Assembly (NCBI RefSeq): GCF_016653615.1
Contig: NZ_CP067393.1
Location: 1,627,673 to 1,691,672, forward strand
Direction of reading: 5' to 3'
DNA: 64,000 nt
From: Entomomonas asaccharolytica
GTDB lineage: Bacteria > Pseudomonadota > Gammaproteobacteria > Pseudomonadales > Pseudomonadaceae
Part shown: positions 9,656 through 18,833 of the stretch, in pieces
Numbering within the stretch: the stretch's first letter is position 1
Layout of the letters: every line of letters starts with the position of its first letter
The notes under the pieces: generated by a model
What the model saw: only the letters and a program-made list of their open reading frames with translations
Databases searched by the model: none
Told to the model about the DNA's origin: nothing
Translations under genes and position numbers: made by a program

Positions 9656-10726
9656 ATGACTATTATGTTTGGGTTTAAAAAGAAGAACACAACAGATGTG
9701 GCGGCACAACAAAGAGCTGCAACAGGACCTAAATCTAACACTAAACGCTGGATAATAAGAGTTGGTGCAGGTGTAGTAGGTATTTATTTACTGGTTTGTA
9801 TAACAATAGGTATGTATTGGAGTAGTGAGCCAGAGTTGTTTTCTGTAAAGGATAATGCTCAGCAAGCCGCTATTGCTATGCAGTTAGATCCACAAAGTCT
9901 GCCAGTTGGTTTTACAACAGTAGAAACCTTAAAAAAAGTGGCTTCTACAGTTATTCATAAACCAGGTGGTTACTTAAATAATGATATGTTTCCTCCTGGA
10001 GTATGGCTTGATAATATTCCTAGCTGGGAAATAGGTGTTTTAAAACAAACACGTGATATGACATTAGCCATGCAAAGGGCTTTTTCTCGTTCTCAGTCAC
10101 AATCTTCTGAAAATATTAATTTATCTAAAGCGTTTGAAAATTTTAGTACAGAACCTACACGTTGGCTATTTCCAGCGGCTGAAGAACGCTATCAAAATGG
10201 TATTAACTTTTTATCAGCTTATGAGAAACAACTGTTAAATCCTGATGATTCTAATGGTAAGTTTTATGCTAGGGCAGATAATCTTGCTGCTTGGTTAGGA
10301 CTTGTGGAAACTCAATTAGGTTCAATTTCACAACGTTTATCTGCCAGTGTAGGGCAACAAAGTGTTGATTTAATGGCTAAAGATATTACTGATGATGCTT
10401 CCTCTAAGGAAAAGATTGATAAAACTCCTTGGTTACAGATTGATAATGTATTTTATGAAGCACGCGGACAAGCTTGGGCTTTGTCTCATTTATTACGTGC
10501 TGTAGAGATTGATTTCCAAGATATTCTAGTTAAAAAAGGGGCGTTGGTGAGTTTAAGACAAATTATTCGTGATTTAGAAGCAACTCAACAATCTATTTGG
10601 AGTCCTGTTATTCTGAATGGTAGTGGTTTTGGCTTTTGGGCAAATCACTCTTTGGTGATGGCAAGTTATATTTCTCGGGCAAATGCAGCAGTCATTGATT
10701 TGCGTCGTTTATTAGAACAGGGTTAA
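9656..10726 (+). CDS. DUF2333 family membrane-anchored protein
   Basis: This 356-residue protein has a short basic cytoplasmic N-terminus (FGFKKKN), one transmembrane segment at about residues 34-53 (RVGAGVVGIYLLVCITIGMY) and a large, probably periplasmic domain (about 54-356). The sequence and its position directly before a SUI1 gene and speA match the DUF2333 family of Pseudomonas; its function is unknown. ATG 9656 has a weak AGG 5-7 bases upstream; ATG 9665 is an alternative. The next gene starts 4 bases after its stop, so they are likely co-transcribed. Confidence 0.88.
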   Translation: MTIMFGFKKKNTTDVAAQQRAATGPKSNTKRWIIRVGAGVVGIYLLVCITIGMYWSSEPELFSVKDNAQQAAIAMQLDPQSLPVGFTTVETLKKVASTVIHKPGGYLNNDMFPPGVWLDNIPSWEIGVLKQTRDMTLAMQRAFSRSQSQSSENINLSKAFENFSTEPTRWLFPAAEERYQNGINFLSAYEKQLLNPDDSNGKFYARADNLAAWLGLVETQLGSISQRLSASVGQQSVDLMAKDITDDASSKEKIDKTPWLQIDNVFYEARGQAWALSHLLRAVEIDFQDILVKKGALVSLRQIIRDLEATQQSIWSPVILNGSGFGFWANHSLVMASYISRANAAVIDLRRLLEQG

Positions 10727-10730
10727 AAGC

Positions 10731-11102
10731 GTGGCTAAAAAATTAGCTTCTTTAGCAGATTTAGGTGGTTTAGTTTATTCAACAGATTCAGGGCGTCACT
10801 GCCCTGATTGTGGAAAACCTGTTAATCAGTGTGAATGTAAACAACAAACTGTGGTTGAAGGTGATGGTGTAGTTCGTATTCGTCGTGAGACAAAGGGCAG
10901 GGGTGGTAAAACTGTTACTACTATTACAGGTGTTCCTTTAGCAGAGGCGGAGTTAAAAGATTTAGTAACTGCCTTAAAACGTCGTTGTGGTACAGGTGGC
11001 ACTTTAAAAGAAGGCATTATTGAGATTCAAGGTGAGCACGTTGAATTATTAATGCAGGAACTGATTAAACATGGTTTTAAAGTCAAAAAATCAGGGGGAT
11101 AA
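10731..11102 (+). CDS. yciH: SUI1/YciH family translation factor
   Basis: This 123-residue protein has a Cys-rich N-terminal ribbon (CPDCGKPVNQCEC, about residues 24-36). It continues into a SUI1/eIF1-like domain containing the typical KGRGGKTVTTITG segment, GTGGTLKEG, and a final basic HGFKVKKSGG. The family binds the small ribosomal subunit and affects start-site fidelity; in bacteria its role is accessory. The start is GTG, 4 bases after the DUF2333 gene. speA follows 33 bases later. Confidence 0.92.
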   Translation: MAKKLASLADLGGLVYSTDSGRHCPDCGKPVNQCECKQQTVVEGDGVVRIRRETKGRGGKTVTTITGVPLAEAELKDLVTALKRRCGTGGTLKEGIIEIQGEHVELLMQELIKHGFKVKKSGG

Positions 11103-11135
11103 AACCCTAAATTAATTAAGTAATAAGGGCAAGTG

Positions 11136-13055
11136 ATGTCAACAGTTTTTAAACGTACCCGTAAAGATGATGGTAGTGAGTGGACAGTAGCTGATACTCG
11201 CAGTGTTTATGGTGTTAGGCATTGGGGTGCAGGATATTTTTCTATTGATGATCAGGGTGATTTGTTGGTTCATCCGCAAAGAAATAATATCAACCAAATT
11301 AATTTATATTCGCTGATTAATCAATTAAATGATTCTGGCTTACAGCTTCCTTTATTATTACGCTTTCCTGATATTTTACAAGATCGAGTACGTTGTCTTA
11401 CAGGTGCATTTGATGAACAAATAGCTCGGTTAGACTATGCGGGAAAATATACAGCCGTTTATCCTATTAAAGTAAATCAACAAGAAGCTGTGGTAGCAAA
11501 TATTATTGCTACAGAGCATGTATCTATTGGTCTTGAAGCAGGTTCCAAACCTGAGTTAATGGCTGTGTTAGCTTTAGCTCCGAAGGGCAGCACTATTGTT
11601 TGTAATGGTTATAAAGATCGTGAGTTTATACGATTGGCTCTGATGGGTAAAAAATTAGGCCACAATGTTTTTATTGTGATTGAGAAAGAATCAGAAGTAC
11701 CTTTTGTTATTGAGGAATCTAAAGCCTTAGCAGTAGAACCACAGATTGGTTTACGTGTACGTTTATCTTCTTTAGCTTCAAGCAAATGGGCTGATACAGG
11801 GGGAGATAAGTCTAAATTTGGTTTATCTGCTGCGCAAATTTTAACCGTTGTTAAAAGATTTTCTGACGCAGGATTAGCACAAGGCATTCGCCTAATGCAT
11901 TTTCATATGGGATCGCAAATTTCTAACCTTGCTGATTATCGACGTGGTTTTAGAGAGGCTATTCGTTATTATGGCGAATTACGTAATTTAGGATTACCTG
12001 TCGATTATATAGATATTGGCGGTGGTTTAGGCGTAGATTATGATGGTACACATTCTCGTAATGACAGTTCTATTAACTATGACATTGAGGACTATGCGGC
12101 AAGTGTAGTGGCAATGATTAAAGAGTTTTGTGATCTACAAAAGTTACCACATCCTAATATTATGTCTGAAAGTGGTCGAGCGATTACAGCCCACCATGCA
12201 GTATTAGTGGTTAATGTTACAGATGTAGAAAAACATAACGATCAACCACCCACCATTGATAATTTACATGAGCAACCTGAAATTATTCAACAGTTAATGG
12301 AGTTGTTGTTACCTACTGATTCTGAAATGGTAACAGAAACTTATTGGCGTGCAGTGCATTTAATTGAGGAAGCATCTGCCCAATATTCTGTGGGTAAATT
12401 AAATATGGCGCAAAAGGCCATTGCAGAACAATGTTATTATGCTATTTGTCGCCGCTTATCTGACCAATTAAAAGCACGCCAAAAATCTCATCGTCCTGTG
12501 ATGGATGAATTAAATGATAAATTGGCGGATAAATATATCTGTAATTTTTCTGTTTTTCAAAGTCTACCTGATACATGGGCGATTGATCAGATATTGCCTA
12601 CTGTTCCTCTACAACGTCTTACTGAAGAACCTTTACGACGTGCAGTGTTACAAGATTTAACCTGTGATTCTGATGGCAAATTACAGCGTTATATTGATGA
12701 GCAAAGCATTGAAAATACAATGCCAGTACATGAAATAACAGAAGGTGAAGAATATCTTATTGGCATTTTTTTAGTAGGTGCTTATCAAGAGATTTTGGGG
12801 GATATGCATAACTTGTTTGGTGATACTGACTCAGTAAATATCTATCAAAATGCTGATGGCAGTATTCAATATTCAGGTATTGAAACCCACGATACCATTG
12901 AGGATATGTTGCGTTATGTGCATATGTCACCTGAAAAGCTGATTAATCTCTATCGAGATAAGGTGGGAAATGCACATTTAACACCATCTGAGCGTAATCA
13001 ATATTTGGATGCTTTTCGTTTAGGATTAACCCGCTCATCTTATTTAGCTGACTAA
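11136..13055 (+). CDS. speA: Biosynthetic arginine decarboxylase
   Basis: This 639-residue PLP enzyme converts L-arginine to agmatine, the first step of the agmatine route to putrescine and spermidine. Visible signs are the PLP-lysine motif [10 protein letters not shown] (Lys about residue 112), [11 protein letters not shown], the HFHMGSQI segment, the [10 protein letters not shown] phosphate-binding loop, and the late DLTCDSDGK containing the substrate-site Cys. Length matches the family (about 630-660). ATG 11136 is preferred over GTG 11133 because the AAGGG at 11125-11129 is then 6 bases away. It follows the SUI1 gene as in Pseudomonas. Confidence 0.96.
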   Translation: MSTVFKRTRKDDGSEWTVADTRSVYGVRHWGAGYFSIDDQGDLLVHPQRNNINQINLYSLINQLNDSGLQLPLLLRFPDILQDRVRCLTGAFDEQIARLDYAGKYTAVYPIKVNQQEAVVANIIATEHVSIGLEAGSKPELMAVLALAPKGSTIVCNGYKDREFIRLALMGKKLGHNVFIVIEKESEVPFVIEESKALAVEPQIGLRVRLSSLASSKWADTGGDKSKFGLSAAQILTVVKRFSDAGLAQGIRLMHFHMGSQISNLADYRRGFREAIRYYGELRNLGLPVDYIDIGGGLGVDYDGTHSRNDSSINYDIEDYAASVVAMIKEFCDLQKLPHPNIMSESGRAITAHHAVLVVNVTDVEKHNDQPPTIDNLHEQPEIIQQLMELLLPTDSEMVTETYWRAVHLIEEASAQYSVGKLNMAQKAIAEQCYYAICRRLSDQLKARQKSHRPVMDELNDKLADKYICNFSVFQSLPDTWAIDQILPTVPLQRLTEEPLRRAVLQDLTCDSDGKLQRYIDEQSIENTMPVHEITEGEEYLIGIFLVGAYQEILGDMHNLFGDTDSVNIYQNADGSIQYSGIETHDTIEDMLRYVHMSPEKLINLYRDKVGNAHLTPSERNQYLDAFRLGLTRSSYLAD

Positions 13056-13111
13056 AGAGTAAACAATATAATAATATTGCTTGTAACTTGTAACATTATA
13101 TTTTAATGTAA

Positions 13112-13400
13112 GCAACTGATTTTGCGTTAGGAAGTGGGAAACAGGTGATTTCATTATAATCCTGTGCTGCCCCCGCAACGGTAATTGATAGCTAAAAATT
13201 AGCACTGCCCTCTAGTATAACCACTGTAATTTTTATGGGAAGGTGGAGTAAGCAGATCATAAGCCCGGAGACCGCCCTAAATTACTTATTTCATAGGTAT
13301 AACGCAATTTACTACTGGTGTAGCGGAGGGTTCCACCAGCAGCTAGGGTTTATGCTGCCTGTTTTACCCTCCTCAAAAGCCTAATTATACTTTTGAGGGT
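13112..13400 (+). promoter_or_regulatory. Cobalamin (AdoCbl) riboswitch with SD-masking hairpin
   Basis: The leader contains recognisable cobalamin riboswitch elements: an early GGAAGTGGGAAACAGGTG region, GCTGCCCCCGCAACGGTAA, and the B12 box AGCCCGGAGACCGCC (13262-13276). An expression-platform hairpin lies just before btuB: CCTCAAAAG (13371-13379) pairs perfectly with CTTTTGAGG (13390-13398). The latter contains the ribosome-binding site of the downstream gene (GAGGG 13395-13399, four bases before ATG). Inference: cobalamin binding favours the masked state and turns off receptor translation. Confidence 0.93.
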
Positions 13401-13403
13401 TAT

Positions 13404-15326
13404 ATGAAATTATCTTGTCTATCAGTATCCATTCTATTGATATCAACCAGCTCTGTATTTGCACAAGAAACCACTAATAAAGAGTCTTTCGCTGATGCTT
13501 TAAAATTAGATACCATTGTGGTGACAGCTAATAGGGATATTCAACCACGAGAACAAACCAATGCTGCAATAACCGTATTTACTAGAACGGATATTGATCG
13601 TTTACAGCCATCTTCGGTAGTAGATTTATTAAACAAAGTACCAGGTGTACAAATCACTCAATCAGGAGGCAAGGGGAGTACCACAGGGGTATTCTTACGT
13701 GGCACAAAAACAGCACAAACGCTAGTATTGATTGATGGGCAAAGAGTTAACACATTAACAAATGGCGGTGCTTCACTACAATACCTTGCTATCGATCAAA
13801 TAGAGCGAGTGGAAGTGTTGCGTGGCTCTCGTTCTGCAATCTATGGTGCCGATGCTATTGGTGGTGTTATTCAAATTTTTACCCGTCGTGCAGATGGTGA
13901 TGGATTAAATGCAAGATTACGTGTTGCAGCTGGTAACCGTAGCACATGGGAACGCAGTTTAGGTCTTTCAGGTGGTAATAAGCAAACAAAGTTTAGTTTA
14001 AATACCGCATTAAATGAGACACAAGGAATAGACAGAACAAGAAAATCATTTAGTTCAGATAAAGATCATGATGCTTACCGCAATAAATCATTGAGTTTTA
14101 CCATAAGCCATCAATTAACGGATGATCTCGAATTAGGTTTTAATACTTTAAATCAACGAGGTAGAACTGAATATGATAATCCTTTTGGCTCTGGATGGCC
14201 TGCTACAGGAACAAAACCTTATTTTGATTTTGTAACCAATAGTTCTTCAGCCTATGTTAATTTTAATGTTAATGACTTTTGGACAACACGTTTAGAAGCA
14301 GGCCATGCTGAAGACAAAATAAAAGGTCGGGATAAGTTAGATAAAGGTATTTTTGCTAGTTATGACTATAATATCTATCGTGATTCTGCTACATGGTTAA
14401 ATACGTTTAATTTAGATACTAAAAATTCTGTACTAATTGGCCTTGATTATTTAAATGATAAATTACATAGTGATCGTAATAACGCTTATGCAAGAACTAG
14501 TCGCTGGAATAGAGCAGGGTTTATTCAATACAATTATCAAGGTGATATTGTTTTTACTGAGATAGGTTTACGTTACGATAAAAGCCAACAATATGGCAGT
14601 AAAAACACATGGAATGCGAGTTTAGGTTTTCATATTAATCCTGATAATCAGTTAATTTTTTCTTATGCAGAAGGGTTTCGTGTACCAACATTCAATGATG
14701 CATATGCTCCATCAGGGTGGGGGGCAAATCCTAATTTAAAACCAGAACAATCTAAAAGCTATGAAGTTCAGTGGCGTAGTCAATTGGCTGAAAAAACTCG
14801 CTTAGAAGCCTCAATATATCGTACGACTATTCGCGATATGATCGTATATGTATCTGATCCTATTACCTATACAGGTATGAATTATAATGTTGAAAAAGCA
14901 AGAATTAATGGTTTTGAAGCCACTTTAAACCAAGAAATAGCAGGTTGGAATGGTGCGCTTGGAGTAAGTATTATAGATCCTAGAGATGCAAAGACAGGCA
15001 AGACATTACAAAATAGAGCAAGACGTACACTTAATTTAGATATAGATCGCCAATTTGGTGATTTTGCTATTGGCGCTAGCTGGTTAGCTGTTAGTTCGAG
15101 TTATGGTGATGCAGCCAATAATATAAATATACCAGGTTATGGTTTATTGGGTATAAGAGGCAGTTGGCAAGCAACGCCTGAAATTAAATTTGATGCAAAA
15201 ATAGATAATCTTTTAGATAAATCTTATTATCGTAATATATACACTTATAACTCACAAAATTATGGTTATAGGGAAGAGGGTATTACAGCAATGCTCGGTG
15301 TAACTTGGACACCTAAATTATTTTAA
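13404..15326 (+). CDS. btuB: TonB-dependent vitamin B12 receptor BtuB
   Basis: This 640-residue outer-membrane receptor takes up cobalamin using TonB-ExbBD energy. It has a signal peptide (about 1-20, cleaved after VFA), a TonB box DTIVVTANR (about 35-43), a plug domain with QTLVLIDGQRVN and the conserved LRGSRSAIYGADAIGGVIQI, and a 22-strand-type barrel ending in the C-terminal Phe of WTPKLF. The cobalamin riboswitch directly upstream supports the substrate. A strong terminator follows, so it is probably monocistronic; periplasmic and inner-membrane btuFCD genes are not in this window. Confidence 0.95.
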   Translation: MKLSCLSVSILLISTSSVFAQETTNKESFADALKLDTIVVTANRDIQPREQTNAAITVFTRTDIDRLQPSSVVDLLNKVPGVQITQSGGKGSTTGVFLRGTKTAQTLVLIDGQRVNTLTNGGASLQYLAIDQIERVEVLRGSRSAIYGADAIGGVIQIFTRRADGDGLNARLRVAAGNRSTWERSLGLSGGNKQTKFSLNTALNETQGIDRTRKSFSSDKDHDAYRNKSLSFTISHQLTDDLELGFNTLNQRGRTEYDNPFGSGWPATGTKPYFDFVTNSSSAYVNFNVNDFWTTRLEAGHAEDKIKGRDKLDKGIFASYDYNIYRDSATWLNTFNLDTKNSVLIGLDYLNDKLHSDRNNAYARTSRWNRAGFIQYNYQGDIVFTEIGLRYDKSQQYGSKNTWNASLGFHINPDNQLIFSYAEGFRVPTFNDAYAPSGWGANPNLKPEQSKSYEVQWRSQLAEKTRLEASIYRTTIRDMIVYVSDPITYTGMNYNVEKARINGFEATLNQEIAGWNGALGVSIIDPRDAKTGKTLQNRARRTLNLDIDRQFGDFAIGASWLAVSSSYGDAANNINIPGYGLLGIRGSWQATPEIKFDAKIDNLLDKSYYRNIYTYNSQNYGYREEGITAMLGVTWTPKLF

Positions 15327-15331
15327 TCAAT

Positions 15332-15362
15332 AAAAAAGCGACCTATTGAGGTCGCTTTTTTT
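15332..15362. terminator. Bidirectional terminator btuB / ydbL
   Basis: A 13-bp stem AAAAAAGCGACCT / AGGTCGCTTTTTT with an ATTG loop lies between two convergent genes; it has A-runs on one side and T-runs on the other, so it can serve both strands. Confidence 0.92.
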
Positions 15363-15374
15363 AGCTAATATTTA

Positions 15375-15719
15375 CTATTTTTTCTGCCATTTACCACCAA
15401 CATTAATATATTGTCCTGCTGGTGTTTTCTCTTGCGCTTTTTGGCCTGCCATAACCTCAACATCATTTAATGTAATACCATTTTTCTTGGCTAAATTTTG
15501 GTATTCTTTTTTACGTGCATCATTAATCAATTGAGTAATGACAGCTGCGTTACCTTCATTTTTTACAATACCAAGATAGCCATTGGCCATTTCACCTACT
15601 TGTCCACTGGCTTTAGCTTGCCCTAAAGCGCTCATGGCTTCATTTAAGTTCATTGCAGCAACAGGTAGTGATAAAGTGGCTGCTAATAGTGACATGGTGA
15701 TTGCTTTACGTAAATTCAT
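15375..15719 (-). CDS. ydbL: YdbL family periplasmic protein (DUF1318)
   Basis: A secreted protein of about 114 residues with signal peptide MNLRKAITMSLLAATLSLPVAA, then the YdbL-type core (ALGQAKASGQVGEMANGYLG, later VMAGQKAQEKTPAGQY). I chose the ATG at 15717-15719 because a TAAGGAG ribosome site lies just upstream and the signal peptide begins there; the longer open frame overlaps ynbE. It is the last gene of the ydbH-ynbE-ydbL set. In E. coli YdbL is reported to act with the YdbH-YnbE bridge that moves phospholipids to the outer membrane. Confidence 0.9.
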   Translation of the reverse strand: MNLRKAITMSLLAATLSLPVAAMNLNEAMSALGQAKASGQVGEMANGYLGIVKNEGNAAVITQLINDARKKEYQNLAKKNGITLNDVEVMAGQKAQEKTPAGQYINVGGKWQKK

Positions 15720-15729
15720 GTAAGTCTCC

Positions 15730-15921
15730 TTAGAATAGACCACTTGAGCTGTTAAGAATATTATCAAGTTCTTTATCTACTTTAATATAAATTTCATGTT
15801 GAATTTTAACATTCAAATTAATATTAATAGGCTCACTAGGCGCTTCCACTTTAACGGTAGGTGTACAAGCTGCTAAAAAACCAGTTAACAGAATAGAAAT
15901 GCTGAGTAGTCCTATTCGCAT
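15730..15921 (-). CDS. ynbE: YnbE-like outer-membrane lipoprotein
   Basis: This 63-residue lipoprotein has signal peptide MRIGLLSISILLTGFLAA with lipobox LAAC (Cys about 19). The short mature part contains a beta-prone segment (PININLNVKIQHEIYIKV). In E. coli YnbE is the outer-membrane partner that extends the YdbH groove by beta-strand stacking. AAGGGG lies a few bases before ATG. It sits between ydbH and ydbL, 10 bases before ydbL. Confidence 0.9.
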   Translation of the reverse strand: MRIGLLSISILLTGFLAACTPTVKVEAPSEPININLNVKIQHEIYIKVDKELDNILNSSSGLF

Positions 15922-15972
15922 GATATCCCCTTTAATTTTTAAAATATAATTTTGCCATCATAACGACCTTTC

Positions 15973-18513
15973 TTAGTTTTTACTAGATCGTTGTTGTAAA
16001 CGTTTTTGTACACGATCTCGAATGGTTTCACTGACTCGATCACTTAATTGCAAGGTTGTCATTAATGCAGGAATATCTTCTTCTAAGGTAATATTCAAAT
16101 TAATAAGTTGTCCATTTTTTACATTAGGGTTTCTACCACTGATCTGTAATCCAAGAGTAGCTGTACCTTGGTCATAAGAAACTTGGCTATTTAATATTGT
16201 GTATTGAAAGTTTTCTAATGCTTCTGTGACTAACTGCATACTAGGGTTATTTTGTCCCATTGCTTTAATAGAGGGGGAGTCAAATTTGATAAAGCCAGCT
16301 TTGCGAGCCTCTAATTTACCTTCTTTTACCTCTATGCCATTTTTACTGATAATAATGGGTAATTTGCCATCTAATATTCCTTCTCCATCAAGTCCTTCGG
16401 TAGGATAAGCTTTTAATATATCAGTGAGTTGTAAGTCTTTTATTTGCAAGTTTAGTTGTTGTGGTAGTTTAGCTAAGTTTAACTGGCCTGGCTTTAACCA
16501 TACTTCTCCCGTAAACATACCTAACTCCATTTTTGTCCAATTTACGGTACCTTGAAGCAAGTTATTAAGCGTGGCTGTATAATCACCTTTAAACTGGGCA
16601 GGTCCCATAATAATACCAGGATTAGCTTCAGTTAATGTGAGGTCTGTAGAGCTTATTTTTAGTCGATTATTTTGTAAATCAATGGTTGCTGATCCTGATA
16701 GGTCTGTAAATTCACTACGATCAAAAATACCCGAAAGACCACTAAACTTAGCAGTAGCATTGGTTTTTAATAAGCCGTTAGCAAGGGGTATAGTAACCGA
16801 ACCATTAAGATTTATTTTACCTGTAGCTATTTCTAATAGTTCAGGCCAATCTTTAAATGTTTTTGCAAACATATTAGAGGTTCTAAAAAAAAGATCTGGC
16901 GTTTTTGCAGTAATAGCTAATTGTTTAGTGTAATCAGTTTTTACAGTTATATCAGCTGATAGATCAGCACCATTATTAATTTTTCCTGTGAAGCTCATTT
17001 GTGTTAAATCAGCCACTAGCTGACCTGTTAATCGCCAACTAATAGATTTTAACATTGCATGAATTAATGAAGAGGCAGATATTATAATAGGGCTGCTAGC
17101 TGTTACTTTGATATTGTCTTTATCTTCATAATTAATAGTTGTTATTAAATTGCTAGCAACTATCTGCAAGTTTTTAGCACCAATTTCTTTACTCGTTACT
17201 TGTGCTAGTGTAATTACTGACGTTTTATCAAAAGCGATGGTTGTTTGTTTAGTATTTACTGTAGCTTTAAAAGGTAATGATAGGCGTCCATTTTCTATGT
17301 TATAACCTAACACTGTAAGCTTCTTGCTATTAGCTTGTAATAATGCCTCTTCCAATTGTATTTCGGATTGTTTAGTGTTAATAAATATATTGGATGTAAA
17401 TAAGGTGTTTGTTACACCTTCAATATTTAAATGAATAGTTAACGCTCTATCTGCTGCAGGATGTGAGTCATTAATAGCTAAAGGTTGTAGTGTTAAACTC
17501 ACGCTGTTGGGTTGTAAGTCTTTAGGTAATTGTTCGAGTAAGGTTTGATCCAGATTGGTTAATTTAACATCAGTATCTAATTTTTCTATTCGAGGGCGAT
17601 AATTATTAAGGGTAACTTTTGTTTTTATTACTCCTTGTAAATAACCTAGTTTAATAATAGGCCAAGGGTTGGGTAATGAAGCATCTAAATTAAAGTAGCC
17701 TTGATTAGGTTTGAAGTTAGTTATGCCATTAGGAAAGTGTAATTGCCAATCGGCATTGATCTCCATTGCTTGTGGTATTTCAGTAATCGCTTGTTGGGCA
17801 GGTAGCCATTCATGCAACCAAGTGAATAAAGCTTGTGTATCCTCTATTTTAAATAGCTTAAGTTGCCCTTGCCAATCTTTAAGCTGTTGGTTATCTATTT
17901 GTGTGGTTAAAGCTAATAGTGGTTGTTTATTAAAGTTGGTGGTTAGTTTTAAATCATATTGTTGATCTTTTTTATAAAGATTAGCATTAATTAATAACTC
18001 ATCTTTATTATTATGTAATTGTGCTTGTAAAGAGAAGGGTAGATTTGTTTGTTGATTTTGTAAAAGAGTGACAGCACCGCTAGTTTTACATTGTCCAGTG
18101 GCACAGGGTAAAGTAATGATTAAATCATCAATTTTAATAGTATTAGGAGCCCAACTTAAGTTATTTAACAAAGAGGGAATATCTAGTGGTTGCTGTTCTT
18201 GCTGCTTTTTAGTGTTGGCAATAAGATCTCCTTGTTGCCATTGTACAGACAGATGTTTTATGGTTAGTGTTGACCACGAGAGTACAATATTTTGACTGTT
18301 AATCGTTGTTAAACTGCCATCTGTAGCTTGTTGACTCGCTGTTAGTTGTTTAATTGTTAAGCCGTTAAAACCAATACCTAAGCCTTGCCAGTTGACCTCT
18401 AAACCATGATCATATTTAAAGATTTGCCATCTGCTCCATCCATATACTATAAGCAGCGCAAATAGTAAAAAGACTATAAGCAATACTCTGAGTATTTTGG
18501 TTAAGCGAGTCAT
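15973..18513 (-). CDS. ydbH: YdbH, AsmA-like inter-membrane lipid transport protein
   Basis: This 846-residue protein has a single N-terminal transmembrane anchor (about residues 8-26, ILRVLLIVFLLFALLIVYGW). The rest is a long beta-strand-rich periplasmic region ending in a basic tail (RDRVQKRLQQRSSKN). Length and the following ynbE and ydbL identify YdbH, one of the AsmA-like proteins (with TamB and YhdP) that form a hydrophobic groove for anterograde phospholipid transport from inner to outer membrane. It is first gene of the operon; gap to ynbE is 51 bases. Confidence 0.88.
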   Translation of the reverse strand: MTRLTKILRVLLIVFLLFALLIVYGWSRWQIFKYDHGLEVNWQGLGIGFNGLTIKQLTASQQATDGSLTTINSQNIVLSWSTLTIKHLSVQWQQGDLIANTKKQQEQQPLDIPSLLNNLSWAPNTIKIDDLIITLPCATGQCKTSGAVTLLQNQQTNLPFSLQAQLHNNKDELLINANLYKKDQQYDLKLTTNFNKQPLLALTTQIDNQQLKDWQGQLKLFKIEDTQALFTWLHEWLPAQQAITEIPQAMEINADWQLHFPNGITNFKPNQGYFNLDASLPNPWPIIKLGYLQGVIKTKVTLNNYRPRIEKLDTDVKLTNLDQTLLEQLPKDLQPNSVSLTLQPLAINDSHPAADRALTIHLNIEGVTNTLFTSNIFINTKQSEIQLEEALLQANSKKLTVLGYNIENGRLSLPFKATVNTKQTTIAFDKTSVITLAQVTSKEIGAKNLQIVASNLITTINYEDKDNIKVTASSPIIISASSLIHAMLKSISWRLTGQLVADLTQMSFTGKINNGADLSADITVKTDYTKQLAITAKTPDLFFRTSNMFAKTFKDWPELLEIATGKINLNGSVTIPLANGLLKTNATAKFSGLSGIFDRSEFTDLSGSATIDLQNNRLKISSTDLTLTEANPGIIMGPAQFKGDYTATLNNLLQGTVNWTKMELGMFTGEVWLKPGQLNLAKLPQQLNLQIKDLQLTDILKAYPTEGLDGEGILDGKLPIIISKNGIEVKEGKLEARKAGFIKFDSPSIKAMGQNNPSMQLVTEALENFQYTILNSQVSYDQGTATLGLQISGRNPNVKNGQLINLNITLEEDIPALMTTLQLSDRVSETIRDRVQKRLQQRSSKN

Positions 18514-18833
18514 AATAATCTAAGCCTGTTTTTATGCTATTAGCTTATTTTAACAGATTAAAAGAAACACAATTTTTAAAAAGTAACATATTGTTAATAT
18601 TACTAAATGATTAACGCTAGTAAATTTTATTAATGATTTATAAAATAATAATCACTAGCAAATATAAGTGTTTAGAATATGAACGAATGTACTATTTTCA
18701 ATAAAAAGCTAGCAATCTACAATAAAGTGCGTAAAAATAGACGGATACACCTTCTTCAAAGCAATAGAAAGAGATTTTTAAACGATAATAATGAAGTTGT
18801 ATTTATTTAATTAATGAGGAAAATTTAAAACAC
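18514..18833. other. Divergent intergenic region ydbH / rnr
   Basis: About 320 AT-rich bases between divergent genes, presumably carrying both promoters. I could not place a convincing -35/-10 pair on either strand and see no gene, repeat or strong hairpin. A GAGGA at 18816-18820 is the probable rnr ribosome site, 13 bases from ATG. Confidence 0.5.

Noticed and set aside
15721-15767. Longer N-terminus for the YdbL protein
   Set aside because: It would overlap ynbE and bury the signal peptide; the downstream ATG has a TAAGGAG ribosome site.
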